Shown: positions 14,801-27,098 of the stretch, in pieces
How the letters are laid out: each line of letters starts with the position of its first letter
How positions within the stretch are numbered: the stretch's first letter is position 1
Assembly (NCBI GenBank): GCA_026686845.1
Contig: JAIVEN010000012.1
Coordinates: 24,616,501 to 24,680,500, forward strand
Length of the DNA stretch: 64,000 nt
Source: Adenanthera pavonina
Taxonomy: Eukaryota; Streptophyta; Magnoliopsida; Fabales; Fabaceae
Direction: 5' to 3'
The notes under the pieces: model-generated
What the model was told of the DNA's origin: nothing
Database searches by the model: none
The model's input: the letters and a program-made list of their open reading frames with translations, nothing else
Translations under genes and position numbers: made by a program

Positions 14801-14993
14801 TAGGCAAGGAATAGGTTGTTTGTACCGTACTAATGTATTTACTGTTTAATCACTGGCCAAAAAAATATCTGAAATTCAAACATGGTGTATATATTAATAA
14901 TGAATTTTAATTGCATATTATTCACAAATTATGGATTTTACTTTATGTTTTACAGATTTCACGGTTCCACCTGCAAGACCACCACCCAAGTGA
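11847..14993 (+). CDS. Secreted lipid-transfer-like protein A (eight-cysteine motif), 3 exons
   Basis: Exons 11847-12096, 14170-14274 and 14956-14993 join in phase to give 130 residues. The N-terminus is a signal peptide (VLLCVLGMVAVIASVAEG) followed by a mature chain with nine cysteines: C-X10-C-X17-CC-X9-CVC-X26-C-X3-C-X9-C. The C..C..CC..CXC..C..C core is that of the plant non-specific lipid-transfer/2S albumin superfamily, in which four disulphides frame a hydrophobic cavity that binds lipids outside the cell. The ending GKPLPHGFKCG followed by a short Pro-rich tail is seen in some DIR1-like LTP subfamilies. The exact ligand cannot be told. Exon 2 begins right after AACAG and both donors are GTACGT or GTAAGT. 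The ATG is chosen because it aligns with the start of gene B (CGACCCATGGATCG in both). It is a tandem duplicate of gene B, and its introns are enlarged by MITEs. Confidence 0.82.
12463..13025. repeat. Possible hAT-like MITE in intron 1 of LTP-like gene A
   Basis: Two GC-richer arms flank an A/T core with a TA run. The left arm has CAACCCGGCATACTAGACTA near 12538. The reverse complement of the right arm has CGGCATACTGGGTTGG, so the arms are imperfectly inverted. The outermost bases (AGGGATGCAC and, inverted, AGGTGTTCAA) are only loosely alike. Gene B lacks this insert in its intron 1. Confidence 0.35.
14310..14590. mobile_element. Degenerate MITE in intron 2 of LTP-like gene A
   Basis: The interior matches the 11113-11347 element: both contain TTTTACTATTTTAT, ATTAATATGAAATGGAACAT (or a near match), TTTTAGTAAAAT and AAAATCCTAAAA in the same order. 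The termini have decayed, so limits are approximate. Confidence 0.5.
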
Positions 14994-16660
14994 GGAATTG
15001 GAAGGTTGGCTGTGATCTTGGTTGAAAATATTTAGTATTACATTTATAATGTATCTGGTAGAAGCAGCTACTTCTTATAAAATCACAAAAATGACACACA
15101 CATATATTTATATCCACTTTATGATGTAATGTGATCAAATTGTTCAATTTGATAAATCCTTAATATTTATTGGTGCTGAATGGATTGGAGATCAACCAAG
15201 ATTATAATTTAATTTCCGTAGAATATTATATAGTTGTAAGATGTTTTCCAAAGAAATCAGGATTCTGAATACATCTAACTATGATAGCTGAGAAACCAAT
15301 TTGCTTCAATGATAAAGGCCCTGTTTGGCAACTCGTTAGAAACCAAGTGTAGAGTCAATTGAGTTTGATGCATTTTGGGATGTGTTTGGTTGTCGATTTG
15401 TAGTGCGGTGGAAACTCATTTTCAGCTCAAACCATAATACTTCCATAACCAGCTCTCTTGCTTTTTTGTTTTGCTCCTCTATTGGGAAAAATTTATACAT
15501 TTGAAAGTGTTTTTTATTAAAATCATACCAAACAAAACTGGCACCACATATTTATCACAATCTAGTCAAGAACAATATATGAAACCGAGAGCACAAGAGC
15601 ACATTATTTTCCTTTTACTATATGTGTGTATTCAATTAATCTTATTACTCCAAACTCAAATATAAGTCACTTTTAACAATTTCATATATATTAAAAAAAG
15701 TTATTAAGCTCGTTAAATTTATTTCAAGTTTCATTTGTTTTCTAGATTTATCTTTAATTAAATGCTATACATTTTCAATCATAACTTGCATTGTTTTTGT
15801 TCAAAATACTTAATGAGGAGTATTAGGAAAAATTATATTTAATGATCGAGATATGACTTATATTTTATATCTTGAAAACTCTTTTCTTATCAATTTATAT
15901 TTGAGATTGGAGGAAGTAATACATAGAGGTAGAAAATGAAAACAATTTTGCATTTATTTTCTACTTATCATTAAATTCCTCTTAAAACACATTTTTTTGG
16001 TCATAAAAGGGAAAATAATGAATTAACAAGAAAATGTCAACAACAAACAAGGTAGAAAATAGAAGCACATCCAGTTAAAGTAGCACATATATGATCTTGA
16101 GAGTTAACACTCCATGAGCATCATCATCAAGGAGGGGGAACACATTTTTTTTTGGGCCTGAGGAGAAACACATTAATTTGATGGTCCATGTGTTTCCCAC
16201 TACCCGAATCTCTCAGGATAAGAGAATATATCCTTCGTGTATCAGATAATTAAATTCTTCAAATAATCTTAAAACTTAATTATTTAGAATAATAAGTTAA
16301 CACTAGCGAATATTACCCAATTAATGCATAGATTTAAATGATGAATCGCTCAATAGTTAATAAAAAACATGGAACCAAAAAAAAAAAGACAATGTATAGA
16401 GGTAGAAACGATACATATGTATACAGATATATAACACAAAATAAGAGTAAATAAATAGTACCAATACATTCCAGTAGTAATATTTATCTATGTAAAGAAT
16501 ACTTAAAAAACAATTAAAACTCTCAATTTATCTTTCTTAATAATTTCCTGTAAGGGCCATGACCAACACAAGTAATTTTCCTCATTAATTGTGTGGATAT
16601 TCCATTAAAACCAAATCCAAAATATATATATATCTCCTATATTATATGCATAAAATCTGA
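14994..16660. other. Intergenic DNA between the two LTP-like genes
   Basis: Non-coding. It holds the Stowaway-like MITE at 15648-15916 and, at about 15318-15545, a segment edged by CCCTGTTTGGCAAC and, inverted, GTTTTGTTTGGTA, which may be another small MITE. The rest is AT-rich. Confidence 0.45.
15648..15916. mobile_element. Stowaway-like MITE with TA target duplication
   Basis: The left end is CTCCAAACTCAAATATAAGT. The reverse complement of the right end is CTTCCTCCAATCTCAAATAT. Both sides are flanked by TA, and the 269-bp interior is AT-rich and non-coding. This is a different subfamily from the 11113 element. Confidence 0.65.
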
Positions 16661-16824
16661 TACAATAAAAGCACCCTCATAAAACCATGTGCATCCCCTT
16701 CCCTCCTCAACCAATACGAACATTTAAACCCTACCAATTATATAAACACCCACTGAACCACACAGATCAACAGAGAGAGATTATAACTGAAAGGGGCAAA
16801 AAGGAGATCAGTGAAGATCGACCC
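16661..16824 (+). promoter_or_regulatory. Probable core promoter and leader of LTP-like gene B
   Basis: Shares the AAAAGCAC(C/T)CTCAT block and the downstream Pyr-rich leader with gene A. An upstream ATG at 16687 is in frame with the coding start but not conserved as coding in gene A. Confidence 0.45.
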
Positions 16825-18469
16825 ATGGATCGTCTAAACAAGAGGATAAACTTTTTGGTATGCGCAGTGGGAATGATAGGAATATTTGGTGGAGTAGCAG
16901 AAGGTGAAGATTGTGAACGTGATCTTCGAGGGTTACAGATAGAGTGTCTGATTTTCATGCACAAGGGAGACCCTCCAATAGAAGACCCTAACGATCGATG
17001 TTGCAAAGAAATTAAGGCCGCCAATGTACCATGCGTTTGCTCCAAACTCTCGCGGCACATTAGTACGTATTATAAATTATAAATTCAATAGTATATATAT
17101 TAATTTTGTGATATTTTTTTTCCTTAAGACTCTCTCCTTGTATGGTTGTACAGAAGAGAAAAAGACCGAAAAAAAAAATGGCAGGCCCCACCTTACAAGT
17201 GGCTCTTACGAAACTCATGTGTTTCTCTCTGTCTCTCCTGTTGTTGGAAAGGATCTTAATTTCGTTTGTCTCTTTTTCTTTCTCTTGTTTGTTGCCATGT
17301 TTCTTGAAGATGTTGCTGTGTCTTTTCTTATTGAAGCTCTGCAACCTAAAAGAAAAAAGTTCAGCCATTTTTTTGGTGTCATGATGGTTATTTTTTTGTT
17401 TGTTTGATTGTATGAAAGTGATATTAATCATCTATTAATTTCAATATATGTAACATCTTGAATATATCAATGATTCATTTCATTCTAAAATGCAATACAC
17501 ACACACACACACACACACACATATAGACACCACATTGCTCCCTCTATTTCATTTATATATCATTTAAGATTTTAGCACATAAATTATTAAGATATGCATG
17601 TACTATGTTTGGTTTAGATTCTCGTGTTGAGAAGATTCATGTGAGAGAATAAATCATGTCCTCTTAGTTCAAAATATGAAGATTTCTTCAACCTACATCT
17701 CAGCCGTCTACCACATCCAACAATTGTCAAAGGATTCAAAATTGTATTATTAAAAAAAATGCACTGTTTCACATGAAATCAAACGGTGCGTTTAAAAAAA
17801 TGCACTATTTTCATTTTTTGGTCCCAAAACCTAATTTTTTCAATTTTTTTTAATTTTCTAATTACAAAACATGACCTTTAGACCTTGTTTAAAGAGTCTT
17901 ATATCCCTTACTATTCAATTTAACTACCATTAATTACTTTAGAAAACATAATTTTACATCAAAATTTCATGCTCGATCGATTGGAAAAAAAAGAACCTTA
18001 TACTAATATATATACTAATATATATGTATTTGGATGTGGCGGCATTATGAACAGCGATCCCACCAAACGCAACAATAGAAGATTTGCTTGATTGGAAGAA
18101 AGTGTTGCACTGCTTCCACTTCTGTGGGAAGCCTCTTACTCCTGGCTTCAAGTGTGGACGTAAGGCTCTCTGTCCTCCCTCTTTTTCAATTTTGGCCCTG
18201 ATTAACTATTAATTATTATTTTAATTTTCATAATAAATTTGGTGGGCTACAGATTTTGGGCTTTTGCCCCATCTTAAAAAAAAAAAGGCGGACTCACATA
18301 CAGAACATACAAAAAAAAAGAATGAAGCACGGACTGTTTATGGTTTGAAAATTACACTACTCGTCATAACTTTTATTTTCATATTAATACTAATGTTATT
18401 CACAAATGACTTCTGGAATGTTTTGCAGATTTCACCGTTCCACCAGGACCACCAGCACCACCTAAGTAA
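16825..18469 (+). CDS. Secreted lipid-transfer-like protein B (eight-cysteine motif), 3 exons
   Basis: Exons 16825-17062, 18055-18159 and 18429-18469 give 127 residues. The intron positions and phases, exon 2 length (105 bases) and cysteine spacing are the same as in gene A: C-X10-C-X17-CC-X9-CVC, then C-X3-C-X9-C. The signal peptide ends near GVAEGEDC. The C-terminus is FTVPPGPPAPPK, a Pro-rich tail after the last cysteine. The role is inferred only from the superfamily: extracellular lipid or hydrophobic-ligand binding, with defence and surface-lipid roles known in relatives. Exons 1 of the two genes are alike, and intron 1 of both contains a matching stretch (TTGCCATGTTTCTTGAAGAT in B near 17290), so the whole gene was duplicated rather than retrocopied. 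The ATG at 16825 matches gene A. An in-frame ATG at 16687 would add 46 residues before the signal peptide and is unlikely. Confidence 0.82.
17497..17520. repeat. (AC)12 microsatellite in intron 1 of LTP-like gene B
   Basis: Twelve uninterrupted AC units, directly followed by an AT stretch. About 20 bases downstream, CTCCCTCTATTTCATTTATA looks like the left terminus of a Stowaway-like MITE whose right end was not found. Confidence 0.8.
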
Positions 18470-21400
18470 AGACTAAAGATTTGAGATGGCTACTATTTCG
18501 GAAGAAAATATTTAATATTCTGATTCAAGAAAATATATAATATTATATATATACACTTTATCAAATAAATTTTCTGCAGTGATTTCAAAGTTTGCGACAT
18601 CCAGAAAAAGATTATCTGCAATTATTATTGTTGTGTTGTACTGCCATTGTGTGTTTTAATCCATATAAAATAAAAAAATATAATAAATCTTATATTATTT
18701 TGAGTTTTGCGTATTTGCACGGTCTAGTTTTTTTTCTTTTTTTTTTTACCAAAGACTAGTTTAAAAATTAAAATCAACTTTGTGCGTGGTTAGTCACTCT
18801 TTCACTTTTTTTTTTTTAATTTGATGTTCATATTGATATGATATCAATTATAATATAAAATATTATGTGTAGTGGGAGGCAGAGCCATCCATCACAGTTT
18901 TCGCTTTGGCGGGACCTAACAAATAACGTCTAAGATATCTTATTTGATTATTGCTTTTTTAAACAATTAAAAAAAAGTGAAGTCATGGATTGCACAAAAG
19001 AAACTATGTCTTTGTTTGGGAGTATTTTTTATTTTATTATTATTAAAAAAATTTCATAAAATTATTCTCTTGAACAAATTTTGAAAATAAGAAAATAAAA
19101 AAATTTATTTGAATAATTATTATAAAAATCATAACTAGTAAGTGTTAAATGAGTTATTCAAAATTTATAACTTTATCATTAATGAGATGAGTATTTTTCA
19201 CCTTTTTTTATGTTTTTCAAAACAAAAACTACAAAATACTTTAAAGATATTTTAAGTTTTATTGTTTTTTATTTTTTCTATTCTTCAAAACATTTTATAA
19301 AAAACAAGTTTATTAAACAAATTTTTTTATTTTTCTGTTTTAAAAAATAAAAAAATGATTTTGGAAACCGCTATCAAATAAGTCCTATTTTAGTGTTATA
19401 AACAAAAAAGAAACTATATTATTTATGTCTAATAAATAGTACAACAACTTTGTATATATTATATATACTCACTCCACTTTTTAATATTAGTTACTTTTAA
19501 CTACCTTATCGAAACTAAGAAAAATTTAGTGTATCATTAAAATTATCTTAAAAATAATGAATTTTTCATCTTTACTTATAATAAATAATATAAATTTAAA
19601 CAATTCATTTTCTCTTTTATAATTAAATAAAAGTATATTTGAAATACAATAATTAATACTTCAGAAACTTATAAAAGATAACTTATATATAGGACCATAA
19701 AAATCTTTTAAAACATAACTAATAAAAAAAATCAGAGAGCACATATATATATATATATTAATCAACAACTAGACATGCGCACGTTCTTGTACCTTGTATA
19801 GAGCTCAATATAAAATATTTATTAAAAGAGTATATTTCAAAATATAAGCTCTCTTTTAGAGAAAATAAAACATGATTTATATTTTGGAACGGAGAAGTAT
19901 ATATATTGATATTAACATCATCAATATTAATATAAAATAAAATTATAACAATTATGCTATTCATTAAGTAGTGCAACTATCCACACCTAGTATAGTTTTT
20001 ATTTTTAAAATATAAAATTAAAAGTATTGGTCTCTAATCAAATGCATAGGCCCACTCTGATTTAAAAAAAAAATTATAAGGAATTATAGTTTGAGAACAT
20101 TAAAGTAAATTAATTATAAGAAAAAACTTTAACTAATAAAAAGTGTTAAAATCTATAATATTAAGTAATAACATTGAGAAAATAAGTAGTAACATATTTC
20201 ATTTTGTAATAAATTTTTTATTTTAATCTCAAAATATAACTTTCCCTTAATATTAAGTGAATTAAGTCTGACCAAATATAATTAGATAACTTAATTTAAA
20301 TGCTATGCTATTAGCTCATCAAATATACATTAGTCGTGGTACATTATCTAATGCCGATATAAAAGTAATAAATTTAAATCTATAATTTCAACTTTTTGTA
20401 TTTTATTCACAGCCACACATGTACACATTTTAACAATGTAGGAATTAAACCACATCCCCAGTTCCACCACTTGGTTACCACCAATTAATTGTCTATTTGA
20501 ATTGTGCAAATAAATATTTATGAGAGGTAAAAAGTGTTTATTCTCAAAATTTCTCTAACATATAACACTAAATTTAATAAGTACTTATGTCTTAAATAAG
20601 TGTTTATAAAAGAAATTAATTTTTTAAATTTATGATAATCACTTATTTTTTCATAATTACTTATTTTTATTTTTCTTTTCATTATCCGTATGATAATTAC
20701 TTAAAATCTCAATATCCAAACACTTTTTTTTAAAAAATTATTTATGAGATAAAAATATCAAAATATAAATTACTTATGATATAATCACTTATTTTCATAA
20801 TCTATTATGAATAACTACTTATTCTCATAATTATTTATATATAATTCAATTCAAATACCCCTAAATGGTTTTCATTAATATTGATTAAATAAGAAAATTA
20901 ATTAACATGATCACAACATCTAATTTTTTAAATCAAGGTGGGCTGTATCATGAGGTCATGTGGATTAATCATAGCGGACCTATTCTATCCTGTCCTATCC
21001 TATCCTGTCTAGTAATAATCATAAAATTTTGATATTGCCAGCGAAAATTTTAACCAGAAAAACATGAGATCCAAAAGAAAAAAAAATACAAAAGATGACT
21101 GGATAGATCACAAGAGTTTCATAAAGAATTAATTTCTGACACAAATCGGAGCCACCAGAAAGGCAAAAAAAATGTGTGCCCCACTGCTAAAAGGAGAAAA
21201 AAATGACGAACTGTGGATATGTGGCAAAAATCAAAGCATAGAAACATTTGGTATGATGAGAATTCATATGCACATGATCCAATAATTGAGCCGGCTGAAA
21301 TATGGCCAATGTATAATACACTGTAATTCTCCTTTATATTAATATTAGGATAGGATATGATAGACTATAAATGCAATTTTCATTAGGTACTTATTAGTGT

Positions 21401-23527
21401 GATAAGCATCCTATGATTATCAATTAAATAAAATTTAGATTATTCAATTTTAATTTGGAGGTTTAGATTTATAATTTTTATTTTATTTTTTTTAATGATA
21501 ACATTATTTTTTAAAAAAAAATTAATAGTTATAAAATTATTTTTATTTTACATTCTATATTTATTGAAATAGAAATATATTAAAAATATAATATTAAAAT
21601 AAAATTAAATCTGAACTATCTAATTTTAATCTGAATGGCCCAACTTTATGATGAGCATTCAATGCTTATTAACCTGATGAACACCAAATGTAGATTCCCG
21701 TATACTAGGCACCCTTTTTATTTGCTTAAGTGAAAAAATATATACATTTATATTGACTCCGGTCCTTACTTTTAACAACCTCATCATTGTCCCAAAAAAA
21801 AAAATTTACCACATCAGGACTAACAAGAATTAGTTGCATCAATAATTTGTTTAAAATTTATTTTATTTTCATGGTTACTCTTAATAAATATCTTAAATTT
21901 ATGAAACATATACTCTTTAAAACAATTAATTTTTCATAAAGCAATTAATAATATGGGTAATTTTAGAATAAAACAATTAATACTCCACAAACTCTTTTGA
22001 GGTGACTTACATTTAACACTATAAAATTTTTTTAAAAGATGATTTATATAAAAGATCAAATGGATTTTTTTTTTGTGAGCATCAATGATATTTTTCTACC
22101 GATAGTCAAAGATTAATCCTCTCAAAGCGTAAAAATTACTGATGTAGGTTTTCTCTCTTACAGCAAAGTATTTTCTATACACAAAATCAGATATCAAACC
22201 CAAAATAAAATGATCCAGTTACCTATCGACTGTGCAAATACCTTGTTAGTACAAGAGGGAGTATATACATATATGTGTGGTGAGATTCTTTGTGTAATTT
22301 AGTTTAATTAGAAATTTGTTAGGTGTGTTTATGGGAAGAGATATTTATTACAAATTCATTTAATCGGATTCCCTAATTTTAAATTACAAAAAAATTCAAA
22401 TATTATATCATAAAATAACAAAACATGCAACTTCATACAAGTCAAACATTTCAAATTATAGTACTATTCATAAGTCAAGTTAATACATCAGTTCAACTTC
22501 CTACGCAATTTATATATTGTATTATATATAAATAAATATATTATATAAATATAAAGATATAGATAGATTTCATGTGTTCTATTTTCCAAATCTAGATCTT
22601 CTAAACTCATCCAAGAATAGGTGGGCATATGCAACGCTAGTCGGGGTGGCCCAGTCGTGCAGAGTTACTTTTTGGGTTTGGCATATGCACACTTTTCTTT
22701 ATTTATTTATTTTTTGAAATATGAGTTGTTTTATAGTAATATTTTGTTGATATTTTTCAAATAATAAATTAATTTTATGATTATCATCTGACTTTTATGA
22801 TTTCAATTTTTAATTTTACTTGAAATTTTAAATTATTTTTTTAACTTAATACCATGTAAAAATAATGGATAATTGTTAAATATTTATAATTTTAAAAAGT
22901 TACTTTTGATCCCAAGATTATTATTTGAAAAATTATTTAAATTAAAATAATTATATATTTTGTTGATAAATATAATTATTTTGTTACATTTTTAATAACT
23001 TCAAAAAATTTTCATTAAACTTGTTTCGTACTAATTAAACCCGACTTGACATACAGGGCCTAGGTTCAACCCAATGATTTCACCAAGAGGGGCATCAAGC
23101 TAGGGTGAATCCTAGGCTAACTAAGTTTGTAAGTATTCATTATTTCAAGAATAAGTGGGGAGTGCTAATTTCTAAATTTGAACCATTTGTTTATACAATT
23201 GGAGGGTTTAGATTTAATTTATTCCATTGTTTAGTGCATGTTTCTTTAAACTTTTTAAAAAAGTGATTTTCAGATTATTTAAAAAAGTGATTAATTACTT
23301 ATAGATTTTATGAAGAGTAGAAATTATTTTGGGTTTGGTTAGAATAAAAAAAATATTTTTTTAAATTGTTTAGCAATTAAAGAGCAAAGTAAGTATTTAT
23401 ATTATAATATTCCCATGAGGTCAAATATTTTTATTCTTAAAAAATTTTAAAGTTAGTTGAATCAACCTTTACTTTTTTCTCTCTCATATACTGCAATTAC
23501 TATATTTTAGATGCTACTCTAAGTAGC
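18470..23527. other. AT-rich intergenic DNA
   Basis: About 5 kb with no supportable gene. It contains a Stowaway-like MITE at 19468-19743 and a second possible one at about 21755-22262 (GACTCCGGTCCTTACTTTTA at one end, AGAGGGAGTATATAC at the other). A short direct run of TATCCTGTCC-type pentamers lies near 20980-21010. The rest is featureless A/T. Confidence 0.5.
19468..19743. mobile_element. Stowaway-like MITE
   Basis: The left end is CTCACTCCACTTTTTAATAT followed by TAGTTACTTTTAA. The reverse complement of the right end is GCTCTCTGATTTTTTTTATT followed by AGTTATGTTTTAA, an inverted repeat of over 30 bases with mismatches. The site is in a TA-rich run, so the exact TA duplication is ambiguous. 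Confidence 0.5.
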
Positions 23528-24899
23528 TTACTGGGTCATGTGCTGAAGAAGGTGTAGCAATGAACCCTAACAAAGTAGAACCAGTGTTAAATTGGGAAGG
23601 ACCGCAATCAATGACCAAAATTTACAGCTTTCTAGGATTGGCTGATTACTACTGAATGTTCATTAAAGGATTTTCTCAACTTGTTATGACATTGACTAGA
23701 CTAACTCGCAAAGAATAAACCTTTCATTTGGGATGAGAGGTGTGAGAGAGCATTCCAAGAACTAAAGGTTTGATTCATGTTCAACCCAGTGTTGATTATC
23801 CCTAACCTATTCGATCCGTTCATAGTTCATACCGAACTCTCTAAAACGGGTTTAGGGTGCGTGTTAATGCAACAAGGAAGAGTTGTGGCCTACGCATCAA
23901 GGCAGTTGAAGTCTTATGAGAAAAACTATCTTACTCATAACCTTGAGCTAGCAGCTGTAGTGTTTACTTTAAAGTTATGGAGGTATCATCTACATAGCGC
24001 TCAGTTTGAGGTGTTTAGTAATCACAATAGCTTGAAATATTTTTTTGATCAGAAAGTGTTGAAAGGTGATCAGTAGAATTCTTGAAAGAATACGAATTTG
24101 CTTTCAAGTATCATCTTAAACTAAGCCAATATAGTGGCAGATGAGTTGAACAGGAAGTCGATGCATATAGCTACCATGATAATGAGAGAACAACAATTGC
24201 TAAAAAGCCTGAGAGATTTGAAGGTATTCATCAATGTGCACCCTAGAGTTCTAATAGTAAGGTCTACTAATGTATCAAGTGACTTGTTGAGGAATATTTG
24301 CTTTGCACAGTTGGAGGATAGCTATCTTTTCGGCATTCAGGAACGAATTGAAATGACAGAAACTCAAGACTTTGATATATTAGCAGATGGTATTATTCAG
24401 CATTGTGGTCTAATTTGTGTGCCAAATGTTGTTGGGTTGCGAGAAACTATTCTGGAAGAAACTCATAAGAGTTGGTATACTATTTATCCATGTACCGCTA
24501 AGATGTACCAAGATCTAAAGCAAGGGTACTAGTAGCCATGAATTAAAAAGGTCATCGCAGAATATGCAGCAAGATGTCTAGTTTGTTAGAGAGTGAAGAT
24601 TGAATACCAATTGCTAGCAGGTTCACTGCAACCTCTAGAGATTTCAGATTAGAAAAGGAACAGTATCTCTATAGATTTTGTGATGAGATTACCAAGAACC
24701 TTTTCAGGGTATAATGCAATATAGGTGATTGTAGATAAATTAAAGAAGTCAGCCTATTTTCTTTCGATCAAGGAGACTATTACCATGGAAAAGTCGGCCC
24801 AGTTATATGTGAATGAAATTGTTAGACTGCATGGAGTTCCAATGACTATTATGTCAGATAGAGATCTTAGGTTTACATCTAGGTTTTGGAAGTCCCTTC

Positions 24900-26246
24900 T
24901 GATGTGTCTATTTTATACCTATAAAATACCCATATTTGATATTATTTTGTTTGAAAAATATTAAGTTTTGATATCAAATTTGCATGATTCTATTTAAATT
25001 GAGACATATTTGTATTTCAGGAAAATCTGAAGGATAAATAAGGATTTTAGAGTGAAAAAGGAAACAAGAAGGCACCAAGAAAAATTCATCTGGTCCCCAT
25101 TTGTTTTCCTCACCCGCGGCCGGGTGAGGAGGCGTGAGCTGCTTAGGATTGCGAGTTGACCCAGCGCCGGGTCCACCACAGCATTAATCCACCCAGCGCC
25201 GGGTGGATCACAGACAAGCAATTCAACATTGTTCACCCGACGCTGGCTGGACAAAAATAGCATGATACGGCGCCGGGTGAAGAATTTCAAGGAATTTTAA
25301 ATAATTCTTCGGTGAGGGCCATTCGGGAGATAGATATATAAGTTTGAAAGGAAAGAAAAAAAGAGGACGATCACGATTTTGAGCCCTAGAAGATTTATTC
25401 CAAATTCTCTGGAGCTAAGGGAGAGCATTCTGAAGGCAAATCTAAGAGGACTAAAAGCGTAGTGGGGCTGAATCTTTCTATTCTTCCACTACTTTTCTTT
25501 CTTTAGATTTTGTTCGGATGATTTAGGAGATTATTATTATTTTGAATTTAAGAACCATGGTTATGTGTAGCTAATCTTCCCAGTTAGGGATAGGGATGTA
25601 ATCTAACTGGGATTGATTAGAGTTTACTCTGGATTATGACTCTTGTTTTTGATTGAATTCTTCCAATATATGTATGCTTGATTATATCTATTTCTTTTAT
25701 ACTTTATTGTGAATTCTATGATTGGCCACCATGAAATTCATTCTGTAGGTAAGCTTGATAGACTGAAAGGTGAAGAGTAAATCTAAACCTAGAGAGATAG
25801 ACATAAACAACAATTCTAGAGATAGAATCAGGTGTTTATGGTGATTGTAGTTATAACTTCAAGGTTTAATTAGGAATTTTAGTTGCACGAGCGTGAATTA
25901 AAACCTAATTAAATACAAACTAATTGACTGAAAGGTAATTAGGATAATTTAGAAATAACTATTACTATAATTATAGAACGAGTCAAGTTATGAGTAACTT
26001 TAGTTACTCCAAGAATATGAAACACAATCCCCTAACACTCTCAGTGATTGAATTAAAATCAAATCATTGCTTTTATTGTTAATTTCTCTTAGTTTAATAT
26101 TTGATTAATGTTTCACAAATTATTTGTCTTGACTAGAATTATTTAATTGAGTAAATCATAACCTCCCTTGGGTTCGACCTCTGGAATACTTCGGAGATAT
26201 TTTTATTACTACGATCGACCATGTATACTTGCAGAATTCCTAATCA
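24900..26246. mobile_element. Solo LTR (TG...CA, 1347 bp) with CCTTC target duplication
   Basis: The insert starts TGATGTGTCTATTTTATACC and ends CCTAATCA. CCTTC is present immediately before (24895-24899) and after (26247-26251). Removing insert plus one CCTTC restores a continuous integrase-like reading across the join. There is no internal coding region, so it is a solo LTR left by recombination between two LTRs. The family was not identified. A likely TATA box is near 25330 (GATATATAAG). A GC-rich block with CACCCGGCGC-type motifs lies at 25110-25285. Confidence 0.8.
25110..25285. repeat. GC-rich block of repeated palindromic motifs inside the solo LTR
   Basis: It contains TCACCCGCGGCCGGGTGA (25110-25127, near-perfect palindrome), ACCCAGCGCCGGGT twice (25159-25172 and 25191-25204), TTCACCCGACGCTGG near 25230 and GGCGCCGGGTGAAG near 25269. 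The composition is in sharp contrast to the AT-rich surroundings. Confidence 0.75.
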
Positions 26247-27098
26247 CCTTCAAAAGGCCATGGGGACAAGGTTGAATTTCAGTACAGCTTATCATCCTCA
26301 ATCCGATAGGCAAATTGAAATAATAATACAAAATCTGGAAAACATGTTGCGAGCTTGTGTTATGAAGAATAAAGGTAATTGGGATTAATATACGCTATTG
26401 GTTGAATTTGTCTATAATAACAATTACAATGGCTCCTTATAAAGCATTGTGTGGCTGAAAGTATATATCATTGCTATGTTAGGTTGAACTTCATGAGCGA
26501 AGTCTATTGGGCTTGGATTTCGAGGACCAAACCTCTCAACAAATAAATAGCATTCAACAAAAGCTTCTGACCGCTCAGAGTTGGCGAAAGAGCTATGCAG
26601 ATAGAAGGAGGAGACCATTTAAATTTGACACCAGAGATAATGTATTTTTGAAGGTTACTCTTACTGCTGGTATAGGAAGATCAATTCGAGTGAAGAAGCT
26701 TACTCCTCGATATATGGATCCATACAAAATTTTGGAGCAAATTAGGCCAGTAGTAGATCGAGTGGTGCTATCGCCTAATCTCACAGGATTACATGATATA
26801 TTCCATGTGTCTCAACTTAAGAAATATCATCATGATATGTCTCACATAATCGATTATGAGGAAGTTCAATTGCGAGAGGATTTGACATTTGAGGTTATAC
26901 CATTGCAAATTATCAATGTAAAGGTGAAACGACTGATGAATAAGACTATCAAATTAGTGAAGGTGCTGTGGAGCGGCTTGATATCTAATGACGTCATGTG
27001 TGAGATAGAAAAATCCATGCAAAGGAGGTTTCCTAAGCTTTTTTATTGATGTAAGAATTTGAAATTTTGATGATGAAATTTTTATGATGAGGGGAGAA

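Larger units (their letters stand above)
23528..27098 (+). pseudogene. 5'-truncated Ty3/gypsy chromovirus polyprotein remnant, interrupted by a solo LTR
   Basis: The order of domains is that of a gypsy pol. The end of reverse transcriptase comes first (GVAMNPNKV..., FLGLADYY near 23560-23660). RNase H follows (GLGCVLMQQGRVVAYASRQL at about 23850-23910), then the integrase zinc region, integrase core (RLHGVPMTIMSDRDLRFTSR near 24825-24885) and, after the insert at 24900-26246, the second half of the core (STAYHPQSDRQIE near 26280). A chromodomain-like end closes it (about 26860-27049). The 5' half (LTR, gag, protease, most of RT) is absent. Stops and frameshifts occur throughout. The first RNase H acidic residue, normally in TDASK, is Glu (TELSK), so catalysis would probably be lost even without the breaks. 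It is a relative of the younger element at 55660-63910. Confidence 0.85.

Noticed and set aside
16687..16824. In-frame upstream ATG that would extend LTP-like protein B by 46 residues
   Set aside because: The extension has no counterpart in gene A and would bury the signal peptide; the ATG at 16825 aligns with gene A.
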